Origin: Clostridia bacterium
GTDB lineage: Bacteria; Bacillota; Clostridia; Christensenellales; Aristaeellaceae
Assembly (NCBI GenBank): GCA_017524725.1
Contig: JAFXUZ010000001.1
Coordinates: forward strand, 1-64,000
Direction: 5' to 3'
DNA: 64,000 nucleotides
Notes under the pieces: generated by a model
Seen by the model: only the letters and a program-made list of their open reading frames with translations
Databases searched by the model: none
Told to the model about the DNA's origin: nothing
Position numbers and translations under genes: made by a program
Shown here: piece after piece, positions 34,636 through 42,545 of the stretch
Layout: each line of letters begins with the position of its first letter
Numbering within the stretch: the first letter of the stretch is position 1

Positions 34636-34675
34636 AAAATAACACCGCTGATTAAAACGAAATTAAAATCAGCGG
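34636..34675 (-). promoter_or_regulatory. 11-bp TTTTAAT direct repeat and palindrome before the NAGPA operon
   Basis: On the minus strand TTTTAAT occurs twice (34668-34662 and 34657-34651), 11 bp apart, ending 9 bp before TATTTT (34641-34636). This is the layout of an OmpR/PhoB-type activated promoter. The same bases form CCGCTGATT/AATCAGCGG (34645-34675), followed on the minus strand by TGTTATTTT. It could therefore instead, or also, be the terminator of the upstream nucleotidyltransferase gene. Confidence 0.45.
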
Positions 34676-34789
34676 CGCCGGTTTGTAAACAATTGATGAA
34701 GTCCCCGTATAAAACCAAAGAGCCTTTCTCGCATCCCTTTTGCGCCATTGAGCATTTTCGGGAATACAGCGCGAATGCCGTTCGGAAAA

Positions 34790-36136
34790 TCATCTGAGGA
34801 CATGCCAGACCACCGGATCGGCAAATCCACAGGAAATGTAAAGGGCAAGCGGATCGCAGGGATTGTTCAAACTGCCTGAAACCGTAACAAAATCGGCTCT
34901 GTCCCGCATCCGGCGGAGCAGTTCGCAGACGATATACCGTCCCAGCCCCTGCCTTCTGTAACCCGGGGAAACCTGGATCCATTCAAGGGTCCCTTCCCTG
35001 ACGACAGGATCAACTTCCGCAATGCCGGACGCGGCGATCTCTCCGTTTGATGTGTCAATGACCGCAATACACAGATCAGGGGCCCCTGTAAAGGCACGCA
35101 GATCATCCCCGGACAGGCGTTCTTCCGTATAGCACCAGCTGATATGACGTGACATATCGTCTGCTCCGCAGCGGATCAGTTTATATTTCGACGGTAGTTC
35201 CTCCCGTTTGATATCCCGGAGACGGTGGATCACTTTAAAGTACGGTTCGTCGGTGCCATCGCATTTGGCGGGATCAAACTGATCTTCCCGTAACACCGCT
35301 ACATTTTCGGGAACTGCAAACCGCTTCGTTTTCCGGAACGAAAGTGAAGACGCCCCGCAGGGATCGGCAAGGTACAATTCCCGTTCCAGGACATCCGCAT
35401 ACTGCTGGACAACGGGTCCCAGTTCCTTCAGCCACTGTTTTACATCGTCACGGTCTTTGTAAGCCATCGGATCCCGCCGTACTTTATGGGCTTTCCTTAA
35501 CGGCTCGTCGTCGTCAAATATGCCTTCCGATAATGCCCAGACCCCTGCCCGTGTTTTCGCGATGACATCGTTATGCCTTAAGGTATAGACGCATCGGGCA
35601 ATGTCCAGCAGCCAACCGCAGGAGTATAGCTTTTCATCAGTCTGTGCCGCAAACCGGCGGATGGATTCATAATGCTGCCTTACAGCCTCCCGCAGATCCG
35701 CGGCGGACGGTTCAGCAAAGATACTCCTGTCTTTTTCGCCGCGGACGGACCTGCCATATTTCGCTAGCTCATACAGCGAAAAAATGTCCTGATGATATTG
35801 TCCGGTGATCCTCTCGCCTGAAGTTCCCCAGTATACCAGCGTGGAAAACGAGCCTGAAAGATACTCATTTACATCTGCGATGATACCCTCAAAGGAACGA
35901 TAATACGGATCATCCGGTTCCGTCTCAAGCATGGTCTGCCGCAGTCCGACCAACTGCTTAGCCTTCTTTTCCGTGATCCTGCCCCCGGTAAGGACCAGCA
36001 GATCGATATCGCTCCAGCCCAGCCTGAAATCGCCCAGAACAACGCTGCCGTACAGCCATATACTGTGGATTTTATCATCAAGTATGCCGCATATCCGGTC
36101 TGCCATTCTTTCAATGGACCGGTCCGGTTTCATCAT
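34790..36136 (-). CDS. Nucleotidyltransferase fused to GNAT acetyltransferase
   Basis: A 448-residue two-domain protein. Residues 1-270 resemble aminoglycoside adenylyltransferases: the polymerase-beta signature GS at 30-31 with Asp43 and Asp45 (GWSDIDLL), then a helical DUF4111-like C-terminal half. Residues 310-448 form a GNAT domain with the acetyl-CoA loop RRQGLG (394-399). Each half is complete. The fusion could modify an aminoglycoside-like or other small molecule at two positions, but activity is unproven. A promoter lies upstream (36244-36272) and the gene is monocistronic. Confidence 0.82.
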   Translation of the reverse strand: MMKPDRSIERMADRICGILDDKIHSIWLYGSVVLGDFRLGWSDIDLLVLTGGRITEKKAKQLVGLRQTMLETEPDDPYYRSFEGIIADVNEYLSGSFSTLVYWGTSGERITGQYHQDIFSLYELAKYGRSVRGEKDRSIFAEPSAADLREAVRQHYESIRRFAAQTDEKLYSCGWLLDIARCVYTLRHNDVIAKTRAGVWALSEGIFDDDEPLRKAHKVRRDPMAYKDRDDVKQWLKELGPVVQQYADVLERELYLADPCGASSLSFRKTKRFAVPENVAVLREDQFDPAKCDGTDEPYFKVIHRLRDIKREELPSKYKLIRCGADDMSRHISWCYTEERLSGDDLRAFTGAPDLCIAVIDTSNGEIAASGIAEVDPVVREGTLEWIQVSPGYRRQGLGRYIVCELLRRMRDRADFVTVSGSLNNPCDPLALYISCGFADPVVWHVLR

Positions 36137-36243
36137 CCGTCATCCAGCTTTCTTTAAGGGCCGGGGATCTCCGCTGCAGGAAACACCGGTCTCTGTTTTA
36201 TTCATCATGCGCGTCCCGCCCTGTTTGATTTTATTACAATGAC

Positions 36244-36272
36244 ATATTACCATAAGGAAAAAAAATTGTCAC
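36244..36272 (-). promoter_or_regulatory. Promoter of the nucleotidyltransferase-GNAT gene
   Basis: On the minus strand GTGACA (36272-36267) and TAATAT (36249-36244, with upstream TGG) are 17 bp apart, 108 bp before the start codon. Confidence 0.5.
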
Positions 36273-36463
36273 TAAAAGCCTCGCCGGCAATTCCTTTCAT
36301 CAATTTGTGCCTTGATTTTTCTTTCGATTTGACGTAATCTGTTCCCGTCCTGTCGTACCCGGAAGGTTTTTCCTTCCTCCACCGGTGCTCAGACATGCTG
36401 AGAGTGCGCCTTCTCCAATGCACGGCTCGCGTTACAGGATGAAAAGATACGGAGGTATTTTCA
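36273..36463 (+). other. Leader region of the aminotransferase gene, with two small hairpins
   Basis: A hairpin GGAAGG-TTTTT-CCTTCC (36361-36377) and a second CTCAG-ACATG-CTGAG lie before the GGAGGT ribosome site. The CTGAGA next to the second hairpin recalls a thiamine-pyrophosphate riboswitch fragment, but the other conserved segments are absent. TTGACG at 36329 is a possible -35 without a good -10. Confidence 0.35.
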
Positions 36464-37306
36464 GTGAAAACACTTGGATACTATAATGGCAGATACGCCG
36501 AGATCGAGGATATGTCCATACCCATGACAGACCGCGCCTGCTGGTTCGGCGACGGCGTCTATGACGCCGGTCTGAGCCTAAAATATCATATGGTCTTCCT
36601 GGACGAACATATCGACCGGTTTTTCCGCAGCGCGGATCTGATGGAGATCCGGATCCCCGTCAGCAAAAAGGAACTGCATGATCTCATGTATTCCCTGATA
36701 CACCGTCTCGATACCGGGGACCTGATGTACTATATCCAGGTGACCCGGGGATCGGGCATCCGGAACCATGTTTTTCCGAACTCCCCCGCAAACCTGTGGG
36801 TCACTTTCAAACCGGCGGAACTGGTGGACGGCTCCGTACCCGAAAAGATGATCACCCTGGAGGATACCCGTTTCTTCCACTGCAATATCAAAACGCTGAA
36901 TCTGATCCCCTCCGTCATCGCCTCCCAGAGGGCCAGGGAAGCTGGCTGCGGAGAAGCGGTGCTGTACCGCCCCGGCGGAAGGGTCACGGAAGGGTCCCAC
37001 AGCAACATCCATATCCTTAAGTCCGGAGAACTCCGGACAGCCCCGACTGACAACCTGATCCTTCCCGGCATCGCCCGGGCGCACCTGATCAAGGCCTGCC
37101 GGACGCTGAACATCCCGGTACGCGAAGAACCTTTCACCCTGGATGATCTGTTCTCCGCCGATGAGGTGCTGATGACGATGTCCAGCCATCCCTGCTGCCG
37201 CGCGGACACTATTGACGGGAAGCCGGTCGGCATGAAGGACGACAGAACCTTCCGGCTGCTGAGGGAACACCTTATCCGGGAATATTTATCGGACGGGCAG
37301 ATTTGA
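36464..37306 (+). CDS. Class IV (fold-type IV) PLP aminotransferase, D-alanine aminotransferase-like
   Basis: A GTG start follows GGAGGT. The 280-residue protein has the fold-type IV signature: Arg near 50-55 (HIDRFFRSAD), PLP lysine Lys143 (FHCNIKTLNLIPS) and Glu176 (VTEGSHSNI). Length and the NIKTLNL motif fit D-amino-acid aminotransferase better than branched-chain enzymes, though BCAT or aminodeoxychorismate lyase remain possible. D-amino acid supply for peptidoglycan is the usual role. Monocistronic. Confidence 0.85.
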   Translation: MKTLGYYNGRYAEIEDMSIPMTDRACWFGDGVYDAGLSLKYHMVFLDEHIDRFFRSADLMEIRIPVSKKELHDLMYSLIHRLDTGDLMYYIQVTRGSGIRNHVFPNSPANLWVTFKPAELVDGSVPEKMITLEDTRFFHCNIKTLNLIPSVIASQRAREAGCGEAVLYRPGGRVTEGSHSNIHILKSGELRTAPTDNLILPGIARAHLIKACRTLNIPVREEPFTLDDLFSADEVLMTMSSHPCCRADTIDGKPVGMKDDRTFRLLREHLIREYLSDGQI

Positions 37307-37354
37307 CGATCCGCGTTTTTTTCATGCGTTTCCGGGGCTGATTTTCATTATGCG

Positions 37355-37383
37355 TTGACAGACGTTCCCTTTTATATTAACAT
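37355..37383 (+). promoter_or_regulatory. Promoter upstream of the Cys/His-rich small protein and zinc-binding protein
   Basis: TTGACA (37355-37360) is followed after 17 bp by TAACAT (37378-37383). The alternative TATATT at 37373 is too close. The next gene starts at 37445. Confidence 0.45.
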
Positions 37384-37444
37384 GAAAAGCGCTTTTCACC
37401 AGTGCCGGACGGTCACGATTTGATCACAGGAAGGAGGGATAAGC

Positions 37445-37744
37445 ATGACCCGCCGCAAAAGGATATTCGCTGTTTGGCTGTGCCTTGTTTTTATGTTGGT
37501 CATGCTCGCTTCCTCCGCCCTCATTGTCCACGGGGCAGGCCACTGCTGCACAGGAGTCCATTGCCCTGTATGTCAGATGATCAGCGCGAACAGTCAGCTT
37601 ATGCGTTTCCTTGGCGCGGCAGTGCTCGTGTCTGCCTTCTTTTTCAGTGTATCTGCCGACCGCCTTCCCTGGCGTGATGCTTTCCGTATTCCCGTACCCT
37701 CTTCCGGGACGCTTGTCAGTTTAAATATCCGGCTGAATGATTAA
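37445..37744 (+). CDS. Small membrane protein with Cys/His metal-binding motif
   Basis: A 99-residue protein: helix 1 (10-30), a loop GHCCTGVHCPVCQM with five potential metal ligands, helix 2 (52-70) and a tail. AGGAGGG precedes the ATG. Small proteins of this type are found beside zinc-uptake genes in Firmicutes, and a zinc-binding lipoprotein-like gene follows here. It may buffer or sense metal at the membrane outer face. Function not demonstrated. Confidence 0.7.
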   Translation: MTRRKRIFAVWLCLVFMLVMLASSALIVHGAGHCCTGVHCPVCQMISANSQLMRFLGAAVLVSAFFFSVSADRLPWRDAFRIPVPSSGTLVSLNIRLND

Positions 37745-37850
37745 CTGAAATCATCCAAATGGGAATCTCCGAATCCGGGGGTCTTTTTGCCGTTCGGCAA
37801 AGATCCCCGATTTGGGTTTCCTTTTTCTTTGGTGTCCAATTTCAGTTAAT
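37740..37850 (+). terminator. Hairpin nested inside a perfect 12-bp inverted repeat
   Basis: An inner stem GGGGTCTTTTTGCC/GGCAAAGATCCCC lies near 37778-37807 and is followed by TTTCCTTTTTCTTT, a plausible terminator or attenuator. Outside it, ATTAACTGAAAT (37740-37751) and ATTTCAGTTAAT (37839-37850) are exact inverted repeats that begin at the stop codon of the small protein and end 21 bp before the next start. Confidence 0.6.
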
Positions 37851-37870
37851 GATAACCGGAGGATAATAGA

Positions 37871-38869
37871 ATGAGTAAAAAAATCATCTGTCTGGTCCTG
37901 TTCCTGGCGCTTGCCGCAGGCTTCCTGGCTCCCGTTTCTTTGGCGGACGAAAAAAAGATCAGCGTCGTTGCAACCATTTTCCCGATCTACGACTGGGTCC
38001 GGGAGATCGTCAGTGAAAATGATAACGTTCAGATCACGCTGCTGCTGGACAGCGGCGTTGACCTGCACAGCTATCAGCCCACTGCCGTGGATATCATGAA
38101 GATCGCCGCCTGCGATGTATTCATTTATGTCGGCGGAGAATCGGACGATTGGGTGGAAAACGTCCTGCGCGAGGCGGTCGCCCCCAACATGATCGTGATC
38201 GATCTATTGGAAGCCATGGGCGACGAAGTCAAGGCGGAAGAGATCATCGAAGGCATGGAACATGAGGATCACGACGAGGATGAACATGACCGAGGCGAAC
38301 ATGATGAAGACCATCATCACGAGCATGAAGACGAAGCGGACGAACACGTGTGGCTGAGCCTTCGCAATGCGCAAAAACTGGTGAACGTTATCTCTTCCCA
38401 TCTGGCGGAAGCCGACCCTGCCCACGCCGAAAGCTATCGGGACAATGCATCGGCATATAACCAAAGGCTTTCGGAACTGGACCGGGAATATGAACAGGCC
38501 GTATCGGAAGCGGCTTTCCATACCATGCTGTTCGGCGACCGTTTTCCCTTCCGCTATATGGCAGATGACTACGGTCTGAGCTATTATGCCGCATTCTCCG
38601 GATGCTCCGCGGAAACGGAAGCCAGCTTCCAGACCGTGGTGTTCCTGGCACAGAAGACGGATGAGCTCGGATTGAAAACCGTTTTGACCATCGAAGGAAC
38701 AGACCACCGGATCGCCGAGACCATCGTCGCAGCGACCGACGCAAAAGACCAGAAGATCTTGACGTTGGATTCCATGCAGGGATGTACGATGCGAGATGTG
38801 CGGGACGGCGTAACATACCTGTCCGTAATGCAGAAAAATCTGGAAGCCCTTAAACAGGCGCTCAACTGA
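37871..38869 (+). CDS. Zinc (metal) ABC transporter substrate-binding protein, ZnuA/AdcA-like
   Basis: A 332-residue secreted protein with a signal peptide (1-25, ending SLADEKK). Ligand candidates are His66 (GVDLHSYQP), His159 after a His/Asp/Glu-rich loop (131-158), and the C-terminal HRIAETI region. The His-rich loop is typical of zinc-specific cluster A-I proteins. No permease or ATPase gene lies in the window, so the transporter is encoded elsewhere or this is a scavenging protein. A hairpin closes the transcript 11 bp after the stop. Confidence 0.93.
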   Translation: MSKKIICLVLFLALAAGFLAPVSLADEKKISVVATIFPIYDWVREIVSENDNVQITLLLDSGVDLHSYQPTAVDIMKIAACDVFIYVGGESDDWVENVLREAVAPNMIVIDLLEAMGDEVKAEEIIEGMEHEDHDEDEHDRGEHDEDHHHEHEDEADEHVWLSLRNAQKLVNVISSHLAEADPAHAESYRDNASAYNQRLSELDREYEQAVSEAAFHTMLFGDRFPFRYMADDYGLSYYAAFSGCSAETEASFQTVVFLAQKTDELGLKTVLTIEGTDHRIAETIVAATDAKDQKILTLDSMQGCTMRDVRDGVTYLSVMQKNLEALKQALN

Positions 38870-38880
38870 CCCGGTCATCG

Positions 38881-38911
38881 TCGGGCAGGGGGAAATAATC
38901 CCCCTGCCCGA
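38881..38911 (+). terminator. Perfect 12-bp hairpin after the zinc-binding protein gene
   Basis: TCGGGCAGGGGG (38881-38892) pairs with CCCCCTGCCCGA (38900-38911) over AAATAAT. The following U tract is displaced (CCTTTTT about 15 bp later), so it is a hairpin terminator of uncertain strength. Confidence 0.7.
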
Positions 38912-39025
38912 TCACATGCTCAGCCTTTTTCGTACGTCCGCTGAAAACCCCGGCTTGAACCGATGGTCCTCAAAACCGATCAGAAATGAGAAAAACAGGA
39001 TTTAGTCAAAAATAATCATATAATC

Positions 39026-39053
39026 TTGTTTTTTCAGGTATTTGTCGTATAAT
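39026..39053 (+). promoter_or_regulatory. Promoter of the sensory hydrogenase operon
   Basis: TTGTTT (39026-39031) and TATAAT (39048-39053) are 16 bp apart. A second TATAAT lies at 39019. The first gene starts at 39118 after AAGGAGA. Confidence 0.5.
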
Positions 39054-39117
39054 TTCAATATCAGGACAAAAATGACCTCGCAGCCGATCCCGGGATATAC
39101 ATTACAAGGAGACAAGA

Positions 39118-39375
39118 ATGATGAAAGTAACTGTCTGCATCGGTTCATCCTGCCATATCAAGGGGTCCCGCCCCGTGGTGGAGCAGCTGCAGGAACTGAT
39201 CGCCAAAGAAGAACTGCAAGATAAGATCGAGCTGAGCGGATCCTTCTGTATGGGCAAATGCCGACAGGGCGTTTGCGTCACGGTGGACGGTGAGTTCTAC
39301 TCCGTGTCGCCGGAAAGCGTACCGTCATTCTTTGAAAAAACCATTCTCCCCAAAATCGGCTGCCGGTCTGTTTGA
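39118..39375 (+). CDS. Thioredoxin-like [2Fe-2S] ferredoxin
   Basis: An 85-residue protein with the cysteine set of thioredoxin-fold ferredoxins: Cys7-x4-Cys12 and Cys44-x3-Cys48 (CIGSSC, FCMGKC), plus Cys53. Related domains occur in NuoE-type subunits of hydrogenases and complex I. It lies 57 bp before the sensory hydrogenase and would carry electrons to or from it. The ATG at 39118 and the next codon ATG at 39121 are both usable. Confidence 0.88.
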   Translation: MMKVTVCIGSSCHIKGSRPVVEQLQELIAKEELQDKIELSGSFCMGKCRQGVCVTVDGEFYSVSPESVPSFFEKTILPKIGCRSV

Positions 39376-39432
39376 CGCTCTGTCGCCGGCGCGCCTGCCT
39401 GTCCTTTCGGAAATCATGCAAGGGGGTAAACA

Positions 39433-41109
39433 ATGCCGAACTGTCTGACGCTGAAAAAATCCAACTGCAAAAACTGCTATAAGTGCATCCGTCATTGTCC
39501 GGTCAAGTCCATCCGCTTTTCCGGCAACCAGGCCCACATCATCGGCAACGAATGTATCCTGTGCGGGCACTGCTTTGTGGTCTGCCCCCAAAACGCCAAG
39601 GAGATCGTGGACGAAACCGAGAAAACGAAAGTCCTTATTCAAAGCGGCGATCCCGTGGTGGCGTCCCTGGCGCCCTCCTTTGTTGCCAACTATGAGGGCA
39701 TCGGCATTGAAGCCATGAGGGAAGCCCTTAAAAAGCTGGGCTTTTACGACGTTGAGGAAACGGCCCTTGGCGCCACGCTGGTCAAGCGGGAGTACGACCG
39801 TATCCTCAGGGAAGAAGGCCGGGACGTGGTCATCACCTCCTGCTGCCATTCCGTCAATTTGCTGATCCAGAAATATTTTCCGCGGGTGCTTCCCTGTCTT
39901 GCGGACGTGCTGTCCCCCATGCAAGCCCACTGCGAGGATATCAAGAGGCGCATCCCGGGAGCAAAAACGGTATTTATCGGCCCCTGCGTTGCAAAAAAGG
40001 ACGAGGCTGAATATTATGAAGGCATCGTGGACGCGGTGCTGACCTATGAAGAGCTGACCAACTGGCTCAAAAAGGAAGGCATAGAGATCAAACGCGAACA
40101 GCAGCCCGACGCAAACAGCCTTGCCCGTTTCTTCCCCACTACGGGCGGTATCCTGAAAACCATGGCCAAGGACGCGCCTGATTACACTTATATGGCGCTG
40201 GACGGGGTGGAAAACTGCATCGCCGCCCTGAAGGAGATCGACCAGGGGCGGATCCACCGCTGCTTCATCGAAATGAGCGCCTGCGTGGGCAGCTGTGCCG
40301 GCGGCCCTGTGATGGAAAAATACGGCCACAGTCCGCTCAAGGATCATCTGGCGGTGGCAAGGTATGCGGGCGACACGGATTTTAAGATCGCCCAGCCCGA
40401 AACCCGGCAGCTGCGCAAGCATTTCGAGCCCATCGACCAGCGGGCGCCCATGCCCGGTGAAACTGAGATCAGGGCGATCCTTCGGGAAATGGGCAAATTC
40501 AAACCCAGCCAGGAACTGAACTGCGGCTCCTGCGGCTACAACACCTGCCGTGAAAAGGCCATTGCCATTTACCAGGGCAAGGCGGACGTATCCATGTGCC
40601 TCCCCTACCTGATGGAAAAAGCGGAAAACGTCAACGATACCATCTCCCGCAACAGCCCAAACGGCATCATCATGCTTAACGACCAGCTGGAGGTACAGCA
40701 GATCAACCCCGCGGCGCTCAAGATCCTTAATCTGCGTTCCGAAAGCGCCGTCCTGGGCGACCAGGTAGTCCGCATCCTTGACCCCACCCCGTTCCTGAAG
40801 GTGAAAACCACAGGACGCGGCATCTTCCACCAGCGCAGCTACCTGGCTGAATACGGCTGCACCATACAACAGACCATCGTACCCGCCGAAGACGGAAGGA
40901 TGCTGCTGTGCATCATGCGAGATGTAAGCGACGAAGAGGATGCCCGCCGCCAGAGGGAAGAGATCAGCCGCCAGACGGTGGAAGTTGCCGATAAAGTGGT
41001 AGACAAGCAGATGCGCATCGTGCAGGAGATCGCAAGCCTCCTTGGCGAAACCGCCGCTGAAACAAAGATCGCCCTGTCCAAACTGAAGGAGTCCATCACC
41101 AATGAATGA
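39433..41109 (+). CDS. Sensory [FeFe] hydrogenase with PAS domain (group C / HsfB-HydS type)
   Basis: A 558-residue protein. Two [4Fe-4S] ferredoxin sites (Cys12,15,18,22 and Cys41,44,47,51) precede the H-cluster domain. Its key segments are TSCCHS (136-140; catalytic enzymes have TSCCP), GPCVAKKDE (Cys185; usual MPCxxKKxE) and SACVGSCAGG (Cys284, Cys288). All four cluster cysteines are kept. A further Cys-rich Fe-S motif (Cys364,367,372,389), a PAS domain (about 400-500) and a C-terminal coiled coil follow. This is the sensory, not the catalytic, hydrogenase layout. It overlaps the PP2C phosphatase gene by 8 bp, so H2 or redox state probably controls that phosphatase. Confidence 0.92.
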   Translation: MPNCLTLKKSNCKNCYKCIRHCPVKSIRFSGNQAHIIGNECILCGHCFVVCPQNAKEIVDETEKTKVLIQSGDPVVASLAPSFVANYEGIGIEAMREALKKLGFYDVEETALGATLVKREYDRILREEGRDVVITSCCHSVNLLIQKYFPRVLPCLADVLSPMQAHCEDIKRRIPGAKTVFIGPCVAKKDEAEYYEGIVDAVLTYEELTNWLKKEGIEIKREQQPDANSLARFFPTTGGILKTMAKDAPDYTYMALDGVENCIAALKEIDQGRIHRCFIEMSACVGSCAGGPVMEKYGHSPLKDHLAVARYAGDTDFKIAQPETRQLRKHFEPIDQRAPMPGETEIRAILREMGKFKPSQELNCGSCGYNTCREKAIAIYQGKADVSMCLPYLMEKAENVNDTISRNSPNGIIMLNDQLEVQQINPAALKILNLRSESAVLGDQVVRILDPTPFLKVKTTGRGIFHQRSYLAEYGCTIQQTIVPAEDGRMLLCIMRDVSDEEDARRQREEISRQTVEVADKVVDKQMRIVQEIASLLGETAAETKIALSKLKESITNE

Positions 41110-42271
41110 TCTGACCTGTGATATCGGCTATAAAAGCATCAATCATGTGGGAGAACAGCTCTGCGGCGACCATGTGGAAGTGGTGGAACAGGAGGACGGT
41201 TCCACGGTTATCGTTCTTGCGGACGGCCTGGGCAGCGGTGTCAAGGCAAGCATCCTGTCCACGCTTACCAGCAAGATCATTTCCACCATGCTGGCCGCGG
41301 GACTCTCCATTGAGGAATGTGTGGAAACCATCGCCGCGACCCTGCCGGTGGATTCTCAGCGCGGCGTGGCCTATTCCACCTTCACTATCATCCGCCTGAT
41401 CCGCAACCAGACGGCAGAGCTGATCCAGTACGACAACCCCCAGGTGATCGTGCTCAGAAACGGTGAAAACTGGGAATACCCCCGCACGGAAACCACCATC
41501 GGCGGAAAGCAGATCTTCCATTCCCTCATCCGACTCCAGGAGGACGATGTGTTCATTGCCATGAGCGACGGCTGCCCTCACGCAGGCATCGGCAGGGAGT
41601 ACAATCTCGGCTGGAAACGGGAGGACATAATCAAATTCATGGAAGCCATGAGCCTCTGCGGCTATACGGCCAAAAATCTGTCCACGCTGCTGGTGGACGA
41701 ATGCAACAAGCTGTACGGCGGAGAGCCCGGGGACGACGCCACCTCCTGCGTAGTGCGCATACGCAAACGGGTACCCATGAATATGCTTTTCGGGCCGCCC
41801 AGCAACCGGGACGACGTCGACCGGATGATGAACCTCTTCTTTTCCAAGGAAGGCAAGCATATAATCTGCGGCGGCACCACATCCTCCATTGCCGCCAGGT
41901 GGCTGGACAAACCTCTGCGCGCTTCGCTTGATTTTGTGGGCGATATACCGCCCATCGCGTATCTGGAGGGGGTCGACCTGGTCACGGAAGGTGTGATCAC
42001 CGTCAACAGGGTGGTGGAATACGCCAGGGATTATGTCAATGAAAACCTGCGCTATGAGGACTGGAGCAACGGCAGGGACGGCGCATCCCTCATCAGCCGC
42101 CTGCTTTTTGAGGAGGCCACCGACATCAATTTTTACGTAGGCAAGGCCATCAACCCCGCCCACCAAAACCCGGACCTGCCCATCAATTTCAACATCAAAA
42201 TGAACCTGGTGCAGGAATTGACGGATGCGCTGAAAAAAATGGGGAAACGTATCAAGGTAAGCTTTTTTTAA
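41102..42271 (+). CDS. SpoIIE-type PP2C phosphatase coupled to the sensory hydrogenase
   Basis: A 389-residue soluble protein. The PP2C core (1-250) has the metal-binding acidic motifs (CGDHVEV, LADGLGSGVKAS, MSDGCPHAG, GEPGDDATS). Residues 250-389 form an extra domain (HIICGGTTSSIAARW, LDFVGDIPPIAYLEGVD) also seen in homologues. No membrane or HAMP segment is present, so input must come from the hydrogenase partner. The 8-bp overlap with the hydrogenase gene supports a complex. Comparable hydrogenase-phosphatase pairs exist in Clostridia; targets are unknown. Confidence 0.9.
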   Translation: MNDLTCDIGYKSINHVGEQLCGDHVEVVEQEDGSTVIVLADGLGSGVKASILSTLTSKIISTMLAAGLSIEECVETIAATLPVDSQRGVAYSTFTIIRLIRNQTAELIQYDNPQVIVLRNGENWEYPRTETTIGGKQIFHSLIRLQEDDVFIAMSDGCPHAGIGREYNLGWKREDIIKFMEAMSLCGYTAKNLSTLLVDECNKLYGGEPGDDATSCVVRIRKRVPMNMLFGPPSNRDDVDRMMNLFFSKEGKHIICGGTTSSIAARWLDKPLRASLDFVGDIPPIAYLEGVDLVTEGVITVNRVVEYARDYVNENLRYEDWSNGRDGASLISRLLFEEATDINFYVGKAINPAHQNPDLPINFNIKMNLVQELTDALKKMGKRIKVSFF

Positions 42272-42545
42272 GCGGGGGCGGGAAATGCCGTCACTTTTGT
42301 TTGGTTCCCGAATCGGCAGTTTCAAAAGATGATTTGACTATGATACGCCTTATAGACAAGGACCAGGACCTGTTTGAGTAATTCAAAAACGACTGGTCTG
42401 ATTTACTTTGTAAAAAAAACGATCAGCATTGCTGTCTCTTTTTTGAAACCGTATAAAAAAGCGGAAACCGAAAAAGTGCGTCTCAGCTGAAAGAGCCCTG
42501 CACCAAAGGCGCATGGCAATGAAGGACCGAATGGAGGAAACCGCA
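42272..42545 (+). other. Interval with a possible decayed small ORF
   Basis: A short frame begins at 42340 (MIRLIDKDQDLFE) and stops at 42381, then continues in the same frame as FKNDWSDLLCKKND to 42456. The start resembles N-termini of GNAT-like proteins, but there is no ribosome site and two stops occur. Otherwise nothing recognised. Confidence 0.3.

Noticed and set aside
36385..36440. A thiamine-pyrophosphate riboswitch before the aminotransferase gene
   Set aside because: Only the CTGAGA piece resembles the motif; the conserved ACCTGAT and GCG-AGGGA segments are missing, and the gene is not thiamine-related.
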